This document shows, in pieces, positions 34,656 through 43,716 of a stretch of DNA of 64,000 nt. The stretch comes from Kineosporia succinea (GTDB lineage: Bacteria; Actinomycetota; Actinomycetes; Actinomycetales; Kineosporiaceae). A program made the position numbers and the translations under genes. Under the pieces are notes generated by a model. The model had not been told where the DNA came from and made no database searches. It saw nothing but the letters and a program-made list of their open reading frames with translations. The stretch is taken from positions 930,001-994,000 of the forward strand of contig NZ_JAUSQZ010000001.1 of NCBI RefSeq assembly GCF_030811555.1, in the 5' to 3' direction. Each line of letters opens with the position of its first letter. Position 1 is the stretch's first letter.

Positions 34656-36311
34656 GTGAAACAGACTGCGGGGAAAGCGAAGCAGGGACGGCGCCGGATC
34701 GCCACGATCGCCGGCGCCACGGCGGTGCTGGTCGTCGGGGTGTCAGCCACCGCCGTCCACGCCTGGCCGAACCGTGGCGAGCGCGGTGCGAGAACCGCAT
34801 CGACGACCCCCACACCCGCCGGGACGACCCCCTCGGCGACCTCCACCGCCGCGGCGACCACCACGGCGTCTCCCGACGCGAACGTGAGCGCCGGGACCGC
34901 GGCGACCACGTCGTCCTCAAGCACGCAGGAGAAGGCGAGCACGACGCGAGGTGACGTGATCGCGAACCTCTTCGAGTGGAACTGGGCCTCGGTGGGCAAG
35001 GAGTGCACCACCGTGCTCGGCCCGAACGGCTACGGCGGCGTGCAGGTCGCGCCCCCGCAGGACTCGGTGAAGGTCACCTGGAACACCCATCCCTGGTGGG
35101 AGGTGTACCAGCCGGCCGGATACGACCTGAACAGCCGGATGGGCAGCGAGGCCCAGTTCAGGACCATGGTGCAGACCTGCCGCGACGCGGGCGTGAACGT
35201 CTATGTCGACGCCGTGATCAACCACATGTCCGGCGCCGACATGACCAAGGACGGCGCGACGTCGTACAGCGGAAACGCCTACAGCGCCATGACCTATCCG
35301 GGGCTGTACACCAAGGACGACTTCCACCAGGCCAGTGACTGCCCGACCTCGTCGGGGCTGGTCGAGGACTACGACAACGTGAAGCAGGTGCACTTCTGCC
35401 GGCTCTCCGGCCTCGAGGACCTCAAGACGGAGAGCACCTACGTCCGCGGCGCCATCACCACCTACCTGAACAAGTTGCTCGGGTACGGGGTTTCGGGGTT
35501 CCGGGTGGACGCGGCCAAGCACATCCCGCTGGCCGACATGAAGGCGATCATCGACGGGCTCGACCAGACCGCCGACGGCACCGACCCCTACGTGGCGCTC
35601 GAGGTGTTCGGGGGCAAGGGCGAGCTGTCGCAGGCCTCCTACGCGGAGCTCGGGAGCGTGCTCGGGCTCGACGCGTCGGTCGACCTGAAGCAGGCCTTCA
35701 ACGGAAAGATCGCCTCGCTCAAGACGTTCGGTGACAACCTGATTCCGTCGGGTAAGTCCCTGACCTTCGTGATGAACCACGACACCGACCGCAGCGGCGA
35801 CTCGATCCAGTCGAAGGACACCGGGAGCGACCGGCTGGCAACGCAGTTCGTGCTGGCGAACGACTACGGCACGGCGCAGGTCTACTCGTCCTTCACCTGG
35901 GCGGCCAAGGACGACGCACCGCCGTCGGGCAGTGACGGCATGGTCACGGACACCGACTGCTCCAGCTCGGCCTGGAACTGCCTCGACCGCGACCCGGCCG
36001 TGCTCGGCCTGATCGCCTTCCGCAACACCGTGGGCGACGCCGCGGTCACGAACTGGTCGGACGACGGCTCGAACCTGATTTCGTTCAGCCGGGGTGAAAA
36101 GGGCTGGACCGCAATGAACAACACCTCGGCGGCGAAGACGCAGTCGTTCGACACGAACCTCGCCGAGGGTACATACTGCGATCTCGCCACCGGCGGCGCG
36201 GCCGACGGAAGCTGCGAGGGCACGAAGGTCAAGGTCGCCGCCGACGGCACCGCATCGGTCACGGTCCCCGCTCGCGGGGCCGTCGCGATCACCGTGGACT
36301 CCCTGGTGTAA
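34656..36311 (+). CDS. Secreted alpha-amylase (GH13)
   Basis: 551 aa. Signal peptide (IATIAGATAVLVVGVSATAVHA), a Thr/Ala/Ser-rich linker of ~65 residues, then a GH13 catalytic domain. Catalytic residues: Asp285 (GFRVDAAKH), Glu316 (ALEVFGG) and Asp376 (VMNHDTDR). VYVDAVINHMSG is conserved region I. It most resembles the small actinobacterial/animal-type amylases (GH13_32-like), with a short C-terminal beta domain and no obvious starch-binding module. It hydrolyses alpha-1,4-glucan outside the cell. The GTG at 34656 gives the signal peptide. A strong terminator follows. Confidence 0.93.
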   Translation: MKQTAGKAKQGRRRIATIAGATAVLVVGVSATAVHAWPNRGERGARTASTTPTPAGTTPSATSTAAATTTASPDANVSAGTAATTSSSSTQEKASTTRGDVIANLFEWNWASVGKECTTVLGPNGYGGVQVAPPQDSVKVTWNTHPWWEVYQPAGYDLNSRMGSEAQFRTMVQTCRDAGVNVYVDAVINHMSGADMTKDGATSYSGNAYSAMTYPGLYTKDDFHQASDCPTSSGLVEDYDNVKQVHFCRLSGLEDLKTESTYVRGAITTYLNKLLGYGVSGFRVDAAKHIPLADMKAIIDGLDQTADGTDPYVALEVFGGKGELSQASYAELGSVLGLDASVDLKQAFNGKIASLKTFGDNLIPSGKSLTFVMNHDTDRSGDSIQSKDTGSDRLATQFVLANDYGTAQVYSSFTWAAKDDAPPSGSDGMVTDTDCSSSAWNCLDRDPAVLGLIAFRNTVGDAAVTNWSDDGSNLISFSRGEKGWTAMNNTSAAKTQSFDTNLAEGTYCDLATGGAADGSCEGTKVKVAADGTASVTVPARGAVAITVDSLV

Positions 36312-36360
36312 AAGGGATCTCGAGAACTCCGGCCCTGGCCGCCCCAGGGTCGGACATCCT

Positions 36361-36421
36361 CCGCCCGCTCCTCGTTCCGCCGCTAGCCTGCCGGCGGAAC
36401 GAGGGCGGGCGGTGGCTTTTT
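36361..36421 (+). terminator. Rho-independent terminator of alpha-amylase
   Basis: A ~21-bp near-perfect stem (36361-36382 with 36392-36412, one mismatch/indel), 9-nt loop and TGGCTTTTT tail. The final T belongs to the stop codon of the convergent SRPBCC gene. Confidence 0.9.
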
Positions 36422-36921
36422 CAGCCCAGCGCCTGGGCCAGCCCGTTGAGCCGCAGCTGGGTGGCGCCGCGCAGGTGCGGGAACTCGGCCGCGACCACGG
36501 TCTCGCCGGAGTCGGGGTCGAGGAACGCGGCCTGCTCGGTCCAGTCCAGCCGGGTGCCGGTTCCGCTGGGCCACAGCTCGATCGTGGCCAGGGACGCCCA
36601 GATCCGCGCGCCGTTGACGTAGGTCTCGTAGGCGTGCACGAGCCGCCGCCCGGGGCGGATCTCGATCCAGCGGGAGTGGTTCTCGAGGCGTTCGGTCCGG
36701 CCGTCGAGCATCGTGAACGTGGCCCGGGCCCGTTCGGTGCCGCCGACCCGGAAGTCGAGCTGCAGCTCGGCGTCACGGCCGGGCATCCGGAACCAGCGGC
36801 GGCGGCGCTCGTCGTCGGAGAAGGCCGCGAAGACCGCCTCCGGCGGGGCGTCGAAGTCGCGGGAGACGGTGAAGGTGTGGTGCCTGACTGCTTCGGTCAC
36901 GGTGGTGTCCACGGCTGCCAT
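36421..36921 (-). CDS. SRPBCC (AHSA1/START-like) protein
   Basis: 166 aa with the AHSA1 pattern: FTVSRDFDAPPEAVFAAFSD at the N-terminus, RWFRMPG, the middle FRVGGTERA strand and TRLDWTEQAAF near the end. The fold binds small hydrophobic ligands. Often encoded beside ArsR regulators, but none is present here. Function unknown. Confidence 0.82.
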   Translation of the reverse strand: MAAVDTTVTEAVRHHTFTVSRDFDAPPEAVFAAFSDDERRRRWFRMPGRDAELQLDFRVGGTERARATFTMLDGRTERLENHSRWIEIRPGRRLVHAYETYVNGARIWASLATIELWPSGTGTRLDWTEQAAFLDPDSGETVVAAEFPHLRGATQLRLNGLAQALG

Positions 36922-36957
36922 CCCATCACCGGCGACGGCAGCCGTGCCACCCCTTCA

Positions 36958-37140
36958 TCAGCGCCGGCCGCGAGCCTTGCTCTGGTAGTTCACGGGACCC
37001 GGCAGGTCCACGGAGTGGCGCTTGTTGCGCGAGTTCCACGACCAGCGACCGATGTGCCAGGTCTTGCTGGTGCCGGACTTGGAGACGTTCAGGCGCAGGA
37101 ACGGGAGCAGGTTGATCCTCTTGCGGAACGTGAAAGGCAT
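36958..37140 (-). CDS. DUF4236 domain small protein
   Basis: 60 aa, the typical length: MPFTFRKRINLLPFLRLNVS, then KSGTSKTW and a Gly/Pro-containing end (VDLPGPVNYQSK). The FRKR/LRLN-SKSG pattern defines DUF4236. The ATG has a GAGGGAG site upstream. Function unknown. Confidence 0.8.
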   Translation of the reverse strand: MPFTFRKRINLLPFLRLNVSKSGTSKTWHIGRWSWNSRNKRHSVDLPGPVNYQSKARGRR

Positions 37141-37223
37141 GTCGTCTTCTCCCTCGGCTGCTGCGGGTGCGATCTCTTGCCTTCACGATTGGGGCAAATG
37201 GGGGTGCCCGCAAGCCGAGCCGA

Positions 37224-39287
37224 TCATGGACCGTCCTGGTCGTCGTCGACGGGCTCCCCGGGCCTCGGATCGGGCAGGTCGAGCACGAACGTCGCGCCCG
37301 CCCCGGGCCGCGACCGCACGTCGAGCGCACCCGCGTGTTTCTGCACGACCACCGCGTAGGCCATGCTCAGCCCTTGCCCGGTGCCCTTGCCCACCGGCTT
37401 GGTGGTGAAGAACGGGTCGAACACGCGGCGCCGCACGTCCTCGGGCATGCCCGGCCCGTCGTCGGTGATCGTGATCCTCACCCCCTGCGCGCGCCGCCGG
37501 GTACTGACCCGGATGCGCCCCAGCGTCTCCCGCCCCGCCGCACGCTGCTCCCCGATCGCCTGGGCCGCGTTCACCAGCACGTTCAGCAGGACCTGCTTGA
37601 GCTCTCCTTCGTAACAGGCGACCATGCCCACCCGGTCGGAGAGGCTCAGCTCGACCTCGGCCACGTACCGCCACTCGTTGCGGCAGACCTGCACCGTGGA
37701 CCGCACCGCCCGGTTCAGGTCGGCATCGCCGCGGCCCTGACCGGGGTGGGAGAAGTCCTTCATCGCCCCGACGATCTGGGCCACCCGCCCCAGTCCCTCC
37801 TGGCTCTGACTCAGTGCCGCGGGTATCTCCTCGGCCAGGAAGTCCAGGTCGACGGCGTCCAGCGCCTGCTGCGCGCGGTCGGTGTCCCCCGCGCGCAGGG
37901 CCTCGCCGGACGTCGTGCACGCCGTCATGAGCTCGTCGAAAACCCCGACCAGGAACTGGGTGTTGTCGGTGACGTACTGCACCGGCGTGTTGATCTCGTG
38001 GGCGATGCCGGCCGCCAGCTGGCCGATCGACTCCAGCCGGCTCGCCTGCGCCAGGTGCTGCTCCAGAGCCGACAGCTGGGTCACGTCCGCGGCCACCCCG
38101 ATCACCCCGTTCACCACACCCGCGGCATCGGTCTGGGGCAGGACGTTGAGCAGGAGTGTCCGCCAGCCCTGCCCCGACGGGTTCACGACGACCCGCTGGT
38201 TCTCGCGCGGTGCCCCGCTCAGCAGCACCGCGGTCTCCGCCTCGACCAGGACGTCGGTGAGGTCGTCGGCGCGCGGCAGCTCACGCTCGGTCCGCTCCAG
38301 GACGTCCTGCTCCGAAAGTCCCCGCAGGGTGAGGAAAGCCGGGTTGAGGCCGGCGTACCGCTGCTCGGAGTCCTTCCAGTAGACGACGTGCGGGATCGCG
38401 CCCAGCACCTCGCCCAGAAGGGTCTTCTCGGCGTGCAGCTCGGCGGCCAGCAGCCGAGCCTGCCGGGTGGCGGCCCGGAGCTGCTCCTCGGCGTTGCGCT
38501 GAGCCGTGACGTCACGCTCGATGCAGACGAAGCGGCCGGCCATCACATTGCCCTCGACGATCGGCTGCAGCTCCATCTGCACCCAGTAGGTGCGTCCCTC
38601 CTTGCTCTGCATCGGCACCTGGAGGTCGGCCCCCCGTTCTTCCCGCAGCGCCTTCTCGAACATGGCGAATCCCGCGCTGCGCACGAACGGCCGCACCATG
38701 AGGTCGGCCCGCACCAGGCCGCACGCTTCCTCGAAGGTGTATCCGCTCATCCGGCAGAACGCCTCGTTCACCCATTCGATGCGGCCGGCGACGTCCATGA
38801 TGAGGACGGCGTTGTCGGTGTGGCGGGCCACCAGGGCCAGCATCTGTGCCTCGTCGAACGTTCGCCGCTGCTCCAGCTGCGAGTTCGCGGGCCCGGTGAT
38901 GTCCACCACGGTGACCAGGCCGGCCACCTGCTCGTGCCCCGGCACGGCGCGCAGACGCACCACGACCCGTTCCAGTCGTCCCCGCACCAGCAGGCTGCCC
39001 TTGATCTCCTGGGCCTCCCGGCCGCCCAGGAGGTCACGCACCGCCCGGGTCAGGGGAACGGTCAGCTCCTCGGGCATCTGCTCCGCGAGCCCGAACACGT
39101 CACCCCGCCCACCCGGCGGGACGCACCAGCCGGCCTCGGTGACCAGCTGGTCCCAGGCCCGGTTCGCGTCGAGCACCTCCCCGGCCGGGCCGAGGACGCA
39201 GATCCGCCCCTCCAGCCCGTCGAGGACGCACCGCAGGAGGTCGGCCACCGATTCCCCCGACCGCGGCCGGACGACGGGCCCGGTCAC
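37224..39287 (-). CDS. PAS-domain histidine kinase
   Basis: 687 aa, no transmembrane helix. Three PAS-like sensor domains are visible: one at residues ~15-130, one with NEAFCRMSGYTFEEACG followed by a PAC-like segment, and one with IPHVVYWKDSEQRYAGLN. The kinase core has H-box GIAHEINTPVQY, N-box LLNVLVNAAQAI, G1 DDGPGMP and G2 GKGTGQGLSM. The GTG at 39287 overlaps the REC-HDOD stop by 4 nt (GTGA); an in-frame start at 39326 would add 13 residues. The neighbouring response regulator is the likely partner. Confidence 0.87.
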   Translation of the reverse strand: MTGPVVRPRSGESVADLLRCVLDGLEGRICVLGPAGEVLDANRAWDQLVTEAGWCVPPGGRGDVFGLAEQMPEELTVPLTRAVRDLLGGREAQEIKGSLLVRGRLERVVVRLRAVPGHEQVAGLVTVVDITGPANSQLEQRRTFDEAQMLALVARHTDNAVLIMDVAGRIEWVNEAFCRMSGYTFEEACGLVRADLMVRPFVRSAGFAMFEKALREERGADLQVPMQSKEGRTYWVQMELQPIVEGNVMAGRFVCIERDVTAQRNAEEQLRAATRQARLLAAELHAEKTLLGEVLGAIPHVVYWKDSEQRYAGLNPAFLTLRGLSEQDVLERTERELPRADDLTDVLVEAETAVLLSGAPRENQRVVVNPSGQGWRTLLLNVLPQTDAAGVVNGVIGVAADVTQLSALEQHLAQASRLESIGQLAAGIAHEINTPVQYVTDNTQFLVGVFDELMTACTTSGEALRAGDTDRAQQALDAVDLDFLAEEIPAALSQSQEGLGRVAQIVGAMKDFSHPGQGRGDADLNRAVRSTVQVCRNEWRYVAEVELSLSDRVGMVACYEGELKQVLLNVLVNAAQAIGEQRAAGRETLGRIRVSTRRRAQGVRITITDDGPGMPEDVRRRVFDPFFTTKPVGKGTGQGLSMAYAVVVQKHAGALDVRSRPGAGATFVLDLPDPRPGEPVDDDQDGP

Positions 39288-40507
39288 CGTGCGAGCTGCC
39301 GCGCGTCGGTGCCGGCCCCCGTCCACAGCTGCGTCCAGCGGCGCAGGTGATCGTCGCGGGCCCGGTCAGCTGTCAGGTCCGGCCAGGTCACGTACTCGTC
39401 GACGACGCACCGGCTGGCGAACTCCAGCACGAGCTCACCGCGCCGGGCCCGGTCGTCGCCGGGATCCAGCGGAAACCCGGCCACGGTGTGGGCGACGGCC
39501 GGGGCGAAGGCCCACAACCCCAGCAGATGGGCGCTGGCCTGGGAAACCGTGCACCCGAAGTACTCCCGTTCCAGGGCTGCCGCCTCCGCCGGGGTGGTGA
39601 GCGGCCGGGCGGCGAGGTCGCGGGCGAGCGCGTCGGCCTGGTCGGGAAGCCCTTCGACGAGAACCAGCCGTCCCACGTCGCGCAACATGCAGGACAGGGC
39701 CGCGATGTCCCGCTCGTGCGCGGGCCAGCCCTCGACGTGGGCCACCGAGCGGGCGATGCCGGCCCGGGTGAGAGCCTGCACCTGGAGCGCCCGCACGTCT
39801 AGGCGGCCGTCCAGTTCGTCGCTCACCCGGAAGACCTGCCCGGCCACCACCAGCGCCTGGATGTTGTCGAGCCCCAGAAGGGAGACCGCCGTGCGCACCG
39901 ACGTCACCTCGCGAGGCAGGGTGAAGAAGGCGGAGTTCACCAGTTTCAGCAGATCGGCCGTGGTGGCCACGTCGCCGGCGATGACATCCGCGATCCGGTT
40001 CAGGTCGACCTCCCGCACGTTCATGGCGGCTACCAGCTCGTGGTAGATGTCGGAGAGGATCGGCACCGAGTCGATGCCCCCGATGACCGAGCGGAGCTTC
40101 GGGTCCGTGAGCTGGCGGCGCACGTCGAGCGTTCGCTCGACCGCGCCCAGCAGGCTTTCGATGTCGCACGGTTTGGCCAGGAATTTCTGCGCCGAACGCA
40201 CAACCGCCATCACGGCCTCGACATCGGCCTGCCCGGACAGCACGATGCGGGCGGTTCCGGGCCACCGGGCCTGCACCTCCGCCAGGAGAGCCGCGCCGTC
40301 CAGACCCGGCATGCGCATGTCGGAAACAACGGCGTCCACATTGTTTTCGACCAAGTAGGCGAGGGCTTCGGTCCCGGACGTGACGAAAACCCCATTCCAC
40401 GAAGGGCGGTGAGCCCTCAGTGCACGCCTCAGGGCCGAGAGCAGATGCGGCTCGTCATCGACGAACAGGACGCAGGGCGGCAGAACGGCTTTCTCGGACT
40501 CGACCAT
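39284..40507 (-). CDS. Response regulator with HDOD output domain
   Basis: 407 aa. Receiver 1-130 with the acidic pair in CVLFVDDEPHLL, phospho-Asp63 in SDMRMPG and KPCD. An HDOD domain follows (IADVIAGDVATTADLLKLVN, SLLGLDNIQALVVA). HDOD is an HD-related domain without the metal-binding pair. It is used in signalling rather than catalysis. Upstream of and coupled to the PAS kinase. The divergent REC-HD gene begins 124 bp away, so three signalling genes share one control region. Confidence 0.88.
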   Translation of the reverse strand: MVESEKAVLPPCVLFVDDEPHLLSALRRALRAHRPSWNGVFVTSGTEALAYLVENNVDAVVSDMRMPGLDGAALLAEVQARWPGTARIVLSGQADVEAVMAVVRSAQKFLAKPCDIESLLGAVERTLDVRRQLTDPKLRSVIGGIDSVPILSDIYHELVAAMNVREVDLNRIADVIAGDVATTADLLKLVNSAFFTLPREVTSVRTAVSLLGLDNIQALVVAGQVFRVSDELDGRLDVRALQVQALTRAGIARSVAHVEGWPAHERDIAALSCMLRDVGRLVLVEGLPDQADALARDLAARPLTTPAEAAALEREYFGCTVSQASAHLLGLWAFAPAVAHTVAGFPLDPGDDRARRGELVLEFASRCVVDEYVTWPDLTADRARDDHLRRWTQLWTGAGTDARQLAR

Positions 40508-40631
40508 GGTTCCCCCTTCGACTCCCCGATATCAACAACCCTAAGTAAGAGGTGATCACATTGAGTTTTCAAGTGTGCTGCCGACAGTTTCACCGACCTG
40601 CCCTGCCGTCGAAGAGGACGAGAACGAGGCG

Positions 40632-41834
40632 ATGATGACCGGCAACGAACTCACGGCCGTCCTGATGGTGGACGACGAGCCGAACGTCCTGGACGGCTAC
40701 CGGCGCTCCCTTCACGGGCGGTTCCGGGTCACCACGGCCAAGTCGGGCGCCGAGGGCCTCACCGTTCTGGAGCGCGCCGCCAGAACGGGTACCGGCTTCC
40801 CGGTGATCGTGTCCGACATGCGCATGCCCGGCCTGAACGGGGCCGAGTTCCTGGGCCGGGCCCGGGAACTGGCGCCGGACTCGGTCCAGATGCTGCTGAC
40901 CGGCCAGGCCGACCTGGAGTCGACCATCGCGGCCGTCAACAACGGCAATCTGTTCCGGTTCCTGTCCAAGCCCTGTTCGGGTGACGACATGGAGGCCGCT
41001 CTCGAGGCCGCCGCCCGGCAGTACCAGTTGGTGCACGCTGAGAAAGAGCTGCTGGAGAAGACCCTCACCGGCGCGGTGGACGTGCTCACCGAGTTCCTGG
41101 CCGGCACCAGCCCGGAGGCCTTCGCGCGCACCCAGCGACTGCACACCCTGGTGGTCGCCGCCGCCCGCACGCTCGGCCTGAACGACTGGCGCCTGCCCGT
41201 GGCCGCCCTGCTCAGCCACGTCGGCGTGGTCGCGGTCCCACCGAACGTGCTGCACCGGGCCCTGACCGGAAAAGCCTTGTCACCGGAGGAGATCGAGGCC
41301 TTCCGGCGGCATCCCGAAGCGGCCGCCACCATGCTCGGCAAGATCCCCCGCCTGGAGGACGCCTCCCGCTGGATCGGCCGTCAGCCGGTGCGCCCGCCGG
41401 CGTCCACGGTGACCGGGGAACCCGGTGCGGACCTGTCGTGGGCCGCCCCGGTGACCGGTGACCCGGAACCGGCCGAACAGTCCGAGACGGTGCTGCGGGC
41501 AGCCCTGGCTCACCTGTCGCTGACCTTCACGGGACTGCCGAGCCGCGAGGCTCAGGAACTGCTTTCGGCCTCCGGCCACTACCCGAAGAACATTCTGGAC
41601 GCGGTCGGCCGAGCGGCGGCGTCACTCACCTCACCGGGTCTGCGCCGCGAGCTCACGGTCGACTTCGTCACCCCCGGGATGACGCTTCTCGAAGACGTCC
41701 GGACCACCGCGGGGATGCCCCTGGTGCGCAAGGGGGAGCGCATCACGCAGGCCACGGTGCTGCGCCTGGAGAACTTCGCCCGCACCGTGGGGGTGGCCGA
41801 GCCGATCGTGGTCCAGGACCCCGGACGTCCCTGA
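40632..41834 (+). CDS. Response regulator with degenerate HD/HD-GYP-type domain (RpfG-like)
   Basis: 400 aa. Receiver with VDDEP, phospho-Asp62 in SDMRMPG and the conserved Lys in SKPCSG. The rest resembles the RpfG family: a helical HD-like region (RLHTLVVAAARTLG, LSHVGVVAVPPNVLHRAL, FRRHPEAAATML), but the HD and GYP catalytic residues are not seen. c-di-GMP hydrolysis is therefore unlikely. ATG 40632 or 40635 fits the GAGG upstream. It is divergent from the REC-HDOD/kinase pair. Confidence 0.82.
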   Translation: MMTGNELTAVLMVDDEPNVLDGYRRSLHGRFRVTTAKSGAEGLTVLERAARTGTGFPVIVSDMRMPGLNGAEFLGRARELAPDSVQMLLTGQADLESTIAAVNNGNLFRFLSKPCSGDDMEAALEAAARQYQLVHAEKELLEKTLTGAVDVLTEFLAGTSPEAFARTQRLHTLVVAAARTLGLNDWRLPVAALLSHVGVVAVPPNVLHRALTGKALSPEEIEAFRRHPEAAATMLGKIPRLEDASRWIGRQPVRPPASTVTGEPGADLSWAAPVTGDPEPAEQSETVLRAALAHLSLTFTGLPSREAQELLSASGHYPKNILDAVGRAAASLTSPGLRRELTVDFVTPGMTLLEDVRTTAGMPLVRKGERITQATVLRLENFARTVGVAEPIVVQDPGRP

Positions 41835-41867
41835 TCCGACCGGGCGGGCACGGATGAGCCGGGGGGG

Positions 41868-42188
41868 TCAGGCCCCCACCACGTAGTTGCCGTTCGCGCT
41901 GCCCTCGGGGTCGATGCGCTGCATGACCTTCAGGGCCAGGCGCAGCACCTCGGAGTCGTACGCGGCGCCGGACCGGTCCAGCCCGGCGATCAGCGTGTCC
42001 TTGTTCTGCTCGGGCTCGGAGATGTACTGCTCCAGGGCCGCCTGCGCCTGGGCGTGCCCCTCGAGCCGGGCGTGCAGCACCTGGTGCAGGCTGTCGAAGT
42101 CGTCTTCCACGGCGCCGAGCATCGTGCTGGACTCGGTCTTCGACTCCCCCGCCACGACCGCGGTCAGGATCAGCGACATCGGTTCCAT
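41868..42188 (-). CDS. Small all-helical protein resembling N-terminal 'Bell'-type domains
   Basis: 106 aa. It begins MEPMSLILTAVVAGESK, a short hydrophobic helix, followed by amphipathic helices (DSLHQVLHARLEGHAQAQAAL; EVLRLALKVMQRIDPEGSANG). This matches my memory of actinobacterial proteins that carry a death-fold-like helical (Bell/HeLo-like) domain with an amyloid motif after the final GKYxV segment. Here the protein stops at GNYVVGA, so only the helical domain is present. ATG 42188 has GAGG 6 nt upstream. Divergent from two small genes. Confidence 0.62.
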   Translation of the reverse strand: MEPMSLILTAVVAGESKTESSTMLGAVEDDFDSLHQVLHARLEGHAQAQAALEQYISEPEQNKDTLIAGLDRSGAAYDSEVLRLALKVMQRIDPEGSANGNYVVGA

Positions 42189-42340
42189 GATCATCCTCTA
42201 CGTACGCTTGCCTGCGCTGACCTGATCATCCTTGGGTGTGCGGCCCGGCCCCGCACCTCGACGGCGGCGGCGCCGGGATGCCGGAACGATCATCGCCACC
42301 CATACTGGGCACGCCCGACGAGCATCTCCCGGAGGTCGAC

Positions 42341-42607
42341 ATGGACACGGTCCAGCCGCGCATCAAGCTCGATCCCACGACGTCCCTCGGCCCGGTCGAG
42401 AAACTCCGCGAGCCGCTGGAGGACCAGCTGACGTCCGCCCTGCGCAACGCCGTGGACAAGGTGGACAAGACGGAGAGTCTCGAGGTGGTCGAGGAGGAGC
42501 TGCTCGAGGCCACCAAGGCCGGGCTGCACCCGGACATCGCCGAGGCGATCGAGCCGAACCCGCAGCAGCTGCGTGACGTGGCGGCGAGGATCGTCGAGAA
42601 CGGCTGA
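42341..42607 (+). CDS. Small acidic helical protein, unknown
   Basis: 88 aa: LDPTTSLGPVEKLREPLEDQ, LVEDVT-like acidic helices (VVEEELLEATKAGLHPD) and a C-terminal LRDVAARIVENG. Good ribosome site (GGAGG, 5 nt). It ends 3 nt ahead of the next gene and both are probably co-transcribed. No family recognised. Confidence 0.72.
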   Translation: MDTVQPRIKLDPTTSLGPVEKLREPLEDQLTSALRNAVDKVDKTESLEVVEEELLEATKAGLHPDIAEAIEPNPQQLRDVAARIVENG

Positions 42608-42610
42608 GCC

Positions 42611-42934
42611 GTGAGCGGTCCCGGGACCCCGCCACCCGAGCACACCCCCGACGGCCGGCACGTCGTCATCAAGGGACGCCGGTGGCGGGCGACCGACCCG
42701 GACCTGCCCGACGACGTCAACGAGACGCTGCGCCGCGAGCTGATGAGCGCGCGCCGGGCCGTGGGCCAGGCGCTGCGGGCGCACGACGAGGCCGCCGAGC
42801 AGGTCGCGCGCGACCGGGTGCAGAAGGCGAAGGTGGCCCTCGGCGAACGGGGGACGCCGTGGTGGGAGCAGACGCCCCAGCAGCGGCGCGAGCGGTGGGA
42901 ACCACTGTTCCGGGAGCTCGGCGCGGGCTCGTAG
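42611..42934 (+). CDS. Conserved small actinobacterial protein (GRRWRATDP family)
   Basis: 107 aa with DGRHVVIKGRRWRATDPDLP, a conserved block I recall in many actinobacteria, sometimes labelled 'biopolymer transporter Tol' without evidence. A helical part follows (RRELMSARRAVGQAL, RDRVQKAKVALGERGTPWWE). Soluble; function unknown. The GTG start is 3 nt after the preceding gene. Confidence 0.8.
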   Translation: MSGPGTPPPEHTPDGRHVVIKGRRWRATDPDLPDDVNETLRRELMSARRAVGQALRAHDEAAEQVARDRVQKAKVALGERGTPWWEQTPQQRRERWEPLFRELGAGS

Positions 42935-43098
42935 TCCCCACCGGCACCGCAGGCGTTCGGCGCCGGGGCGGATAACCGAAACCGGGCCCCGTCTTTCTCA
43001 CATGAACCCGCCGGCCGCGGGACGCGTCCGGCGATTGACCGGCACCCGCATCATCTGTCAGGTTTCTCCCGGTTCCGTTGGTTCGGAGCCCCCGGAAC

Positions 43099-43140
43099 GC
43101 CGGTGAGGTGCCCCCGATGCCCCGGGCGCATCTCACCGGC
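43099..43140 (-). terminator. Possible terminator after membrane-protein gene
   Basis: GCCGGTGAGGTGC (43099-43111) pairs with GCATCTCACCGGC (43128-43140), 12 of 13 bp, with a G/C-rich loop. It lies 30 nt past the stop at 43170 on the minus strand. No U-run. Confidence 0.45.
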
Positions 43141-43169
43141 ATCCCGGCGCCGAGCGGATCGTCCCGCCG

Positions 43170-43550
43170 TCAGTTCGGCGTGAAAAGCCCCTGGATCCCG
43201 ACCAGCACGGCGATGACGCCGAAGATCGCCAGGATCAGCGCGGCTCCCTGCACGTCGCCCTCGGTGCGACGCAGTGGGGGCCTGCCGGTGAGCCGGTCCC
43301 ACAGCAGGATCACACCCACCGCGATCGCGACCACCTCGAAGTGGAACAGGTGCGGGCCGGACGTCAGGTGCACGATCAGGTAGTAGCCGCCGGTCACCAG
43401 GGCGACCACGCCGACGATCCAGGCGAACGGGTCGAGCCGGGAGATCCAGCGCCCGGCCTCGTCACCACCGCGGGGCAGCATGAACAGCAGCGGCAGGGCT
43501 ATGAGCAGCCCGCCGAGGATGTTGGACAGGTCGAGAAGAAGAGCGATCAC
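43170..43550 (-). CDS. Four-helix membrane protein, unknown
   Basis: 126 aa from GTG 43550, chosen because GGAG lies 6 nt upstream; ATG 43562 is the alternative. Hydrophobic helices: LSNILGGLLIALPLLFML, AWIVGVVALVTGGYYLIVHL, FEVVAIAVGVILLWDRL and AALILAIFGVIAVLVGIQGL. No family recognised. Confidence 0.7.
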   Translation of the reverse strand: MIALLLDLSNILGGLLIALPLLFMLPRGGDEAGRWISRLDPFAWIVGVVALVTGGYYLIVHLTSGPHLFHFEVVAIAVGVILLWDRLTGRPPLRRTEGDVQGAALILAIFGVIAVLVGIQGLFTPN

Positions 43551-43716
43551 CGTGAGCTCCATCGAGCGGGGAGAGGTTGGGTGCTCAGGTCGGTGAGCGC
43601 TGAAACCGTAACAGAATCCGGGCAAACCGCACGTCAGCGCCTCTCTCCCGCACCTGACCGGCCGGTAGCGCGATGCGCCGGACTACCATCCGTGCTCACG
43701 TGACGGAGGGGGAACC

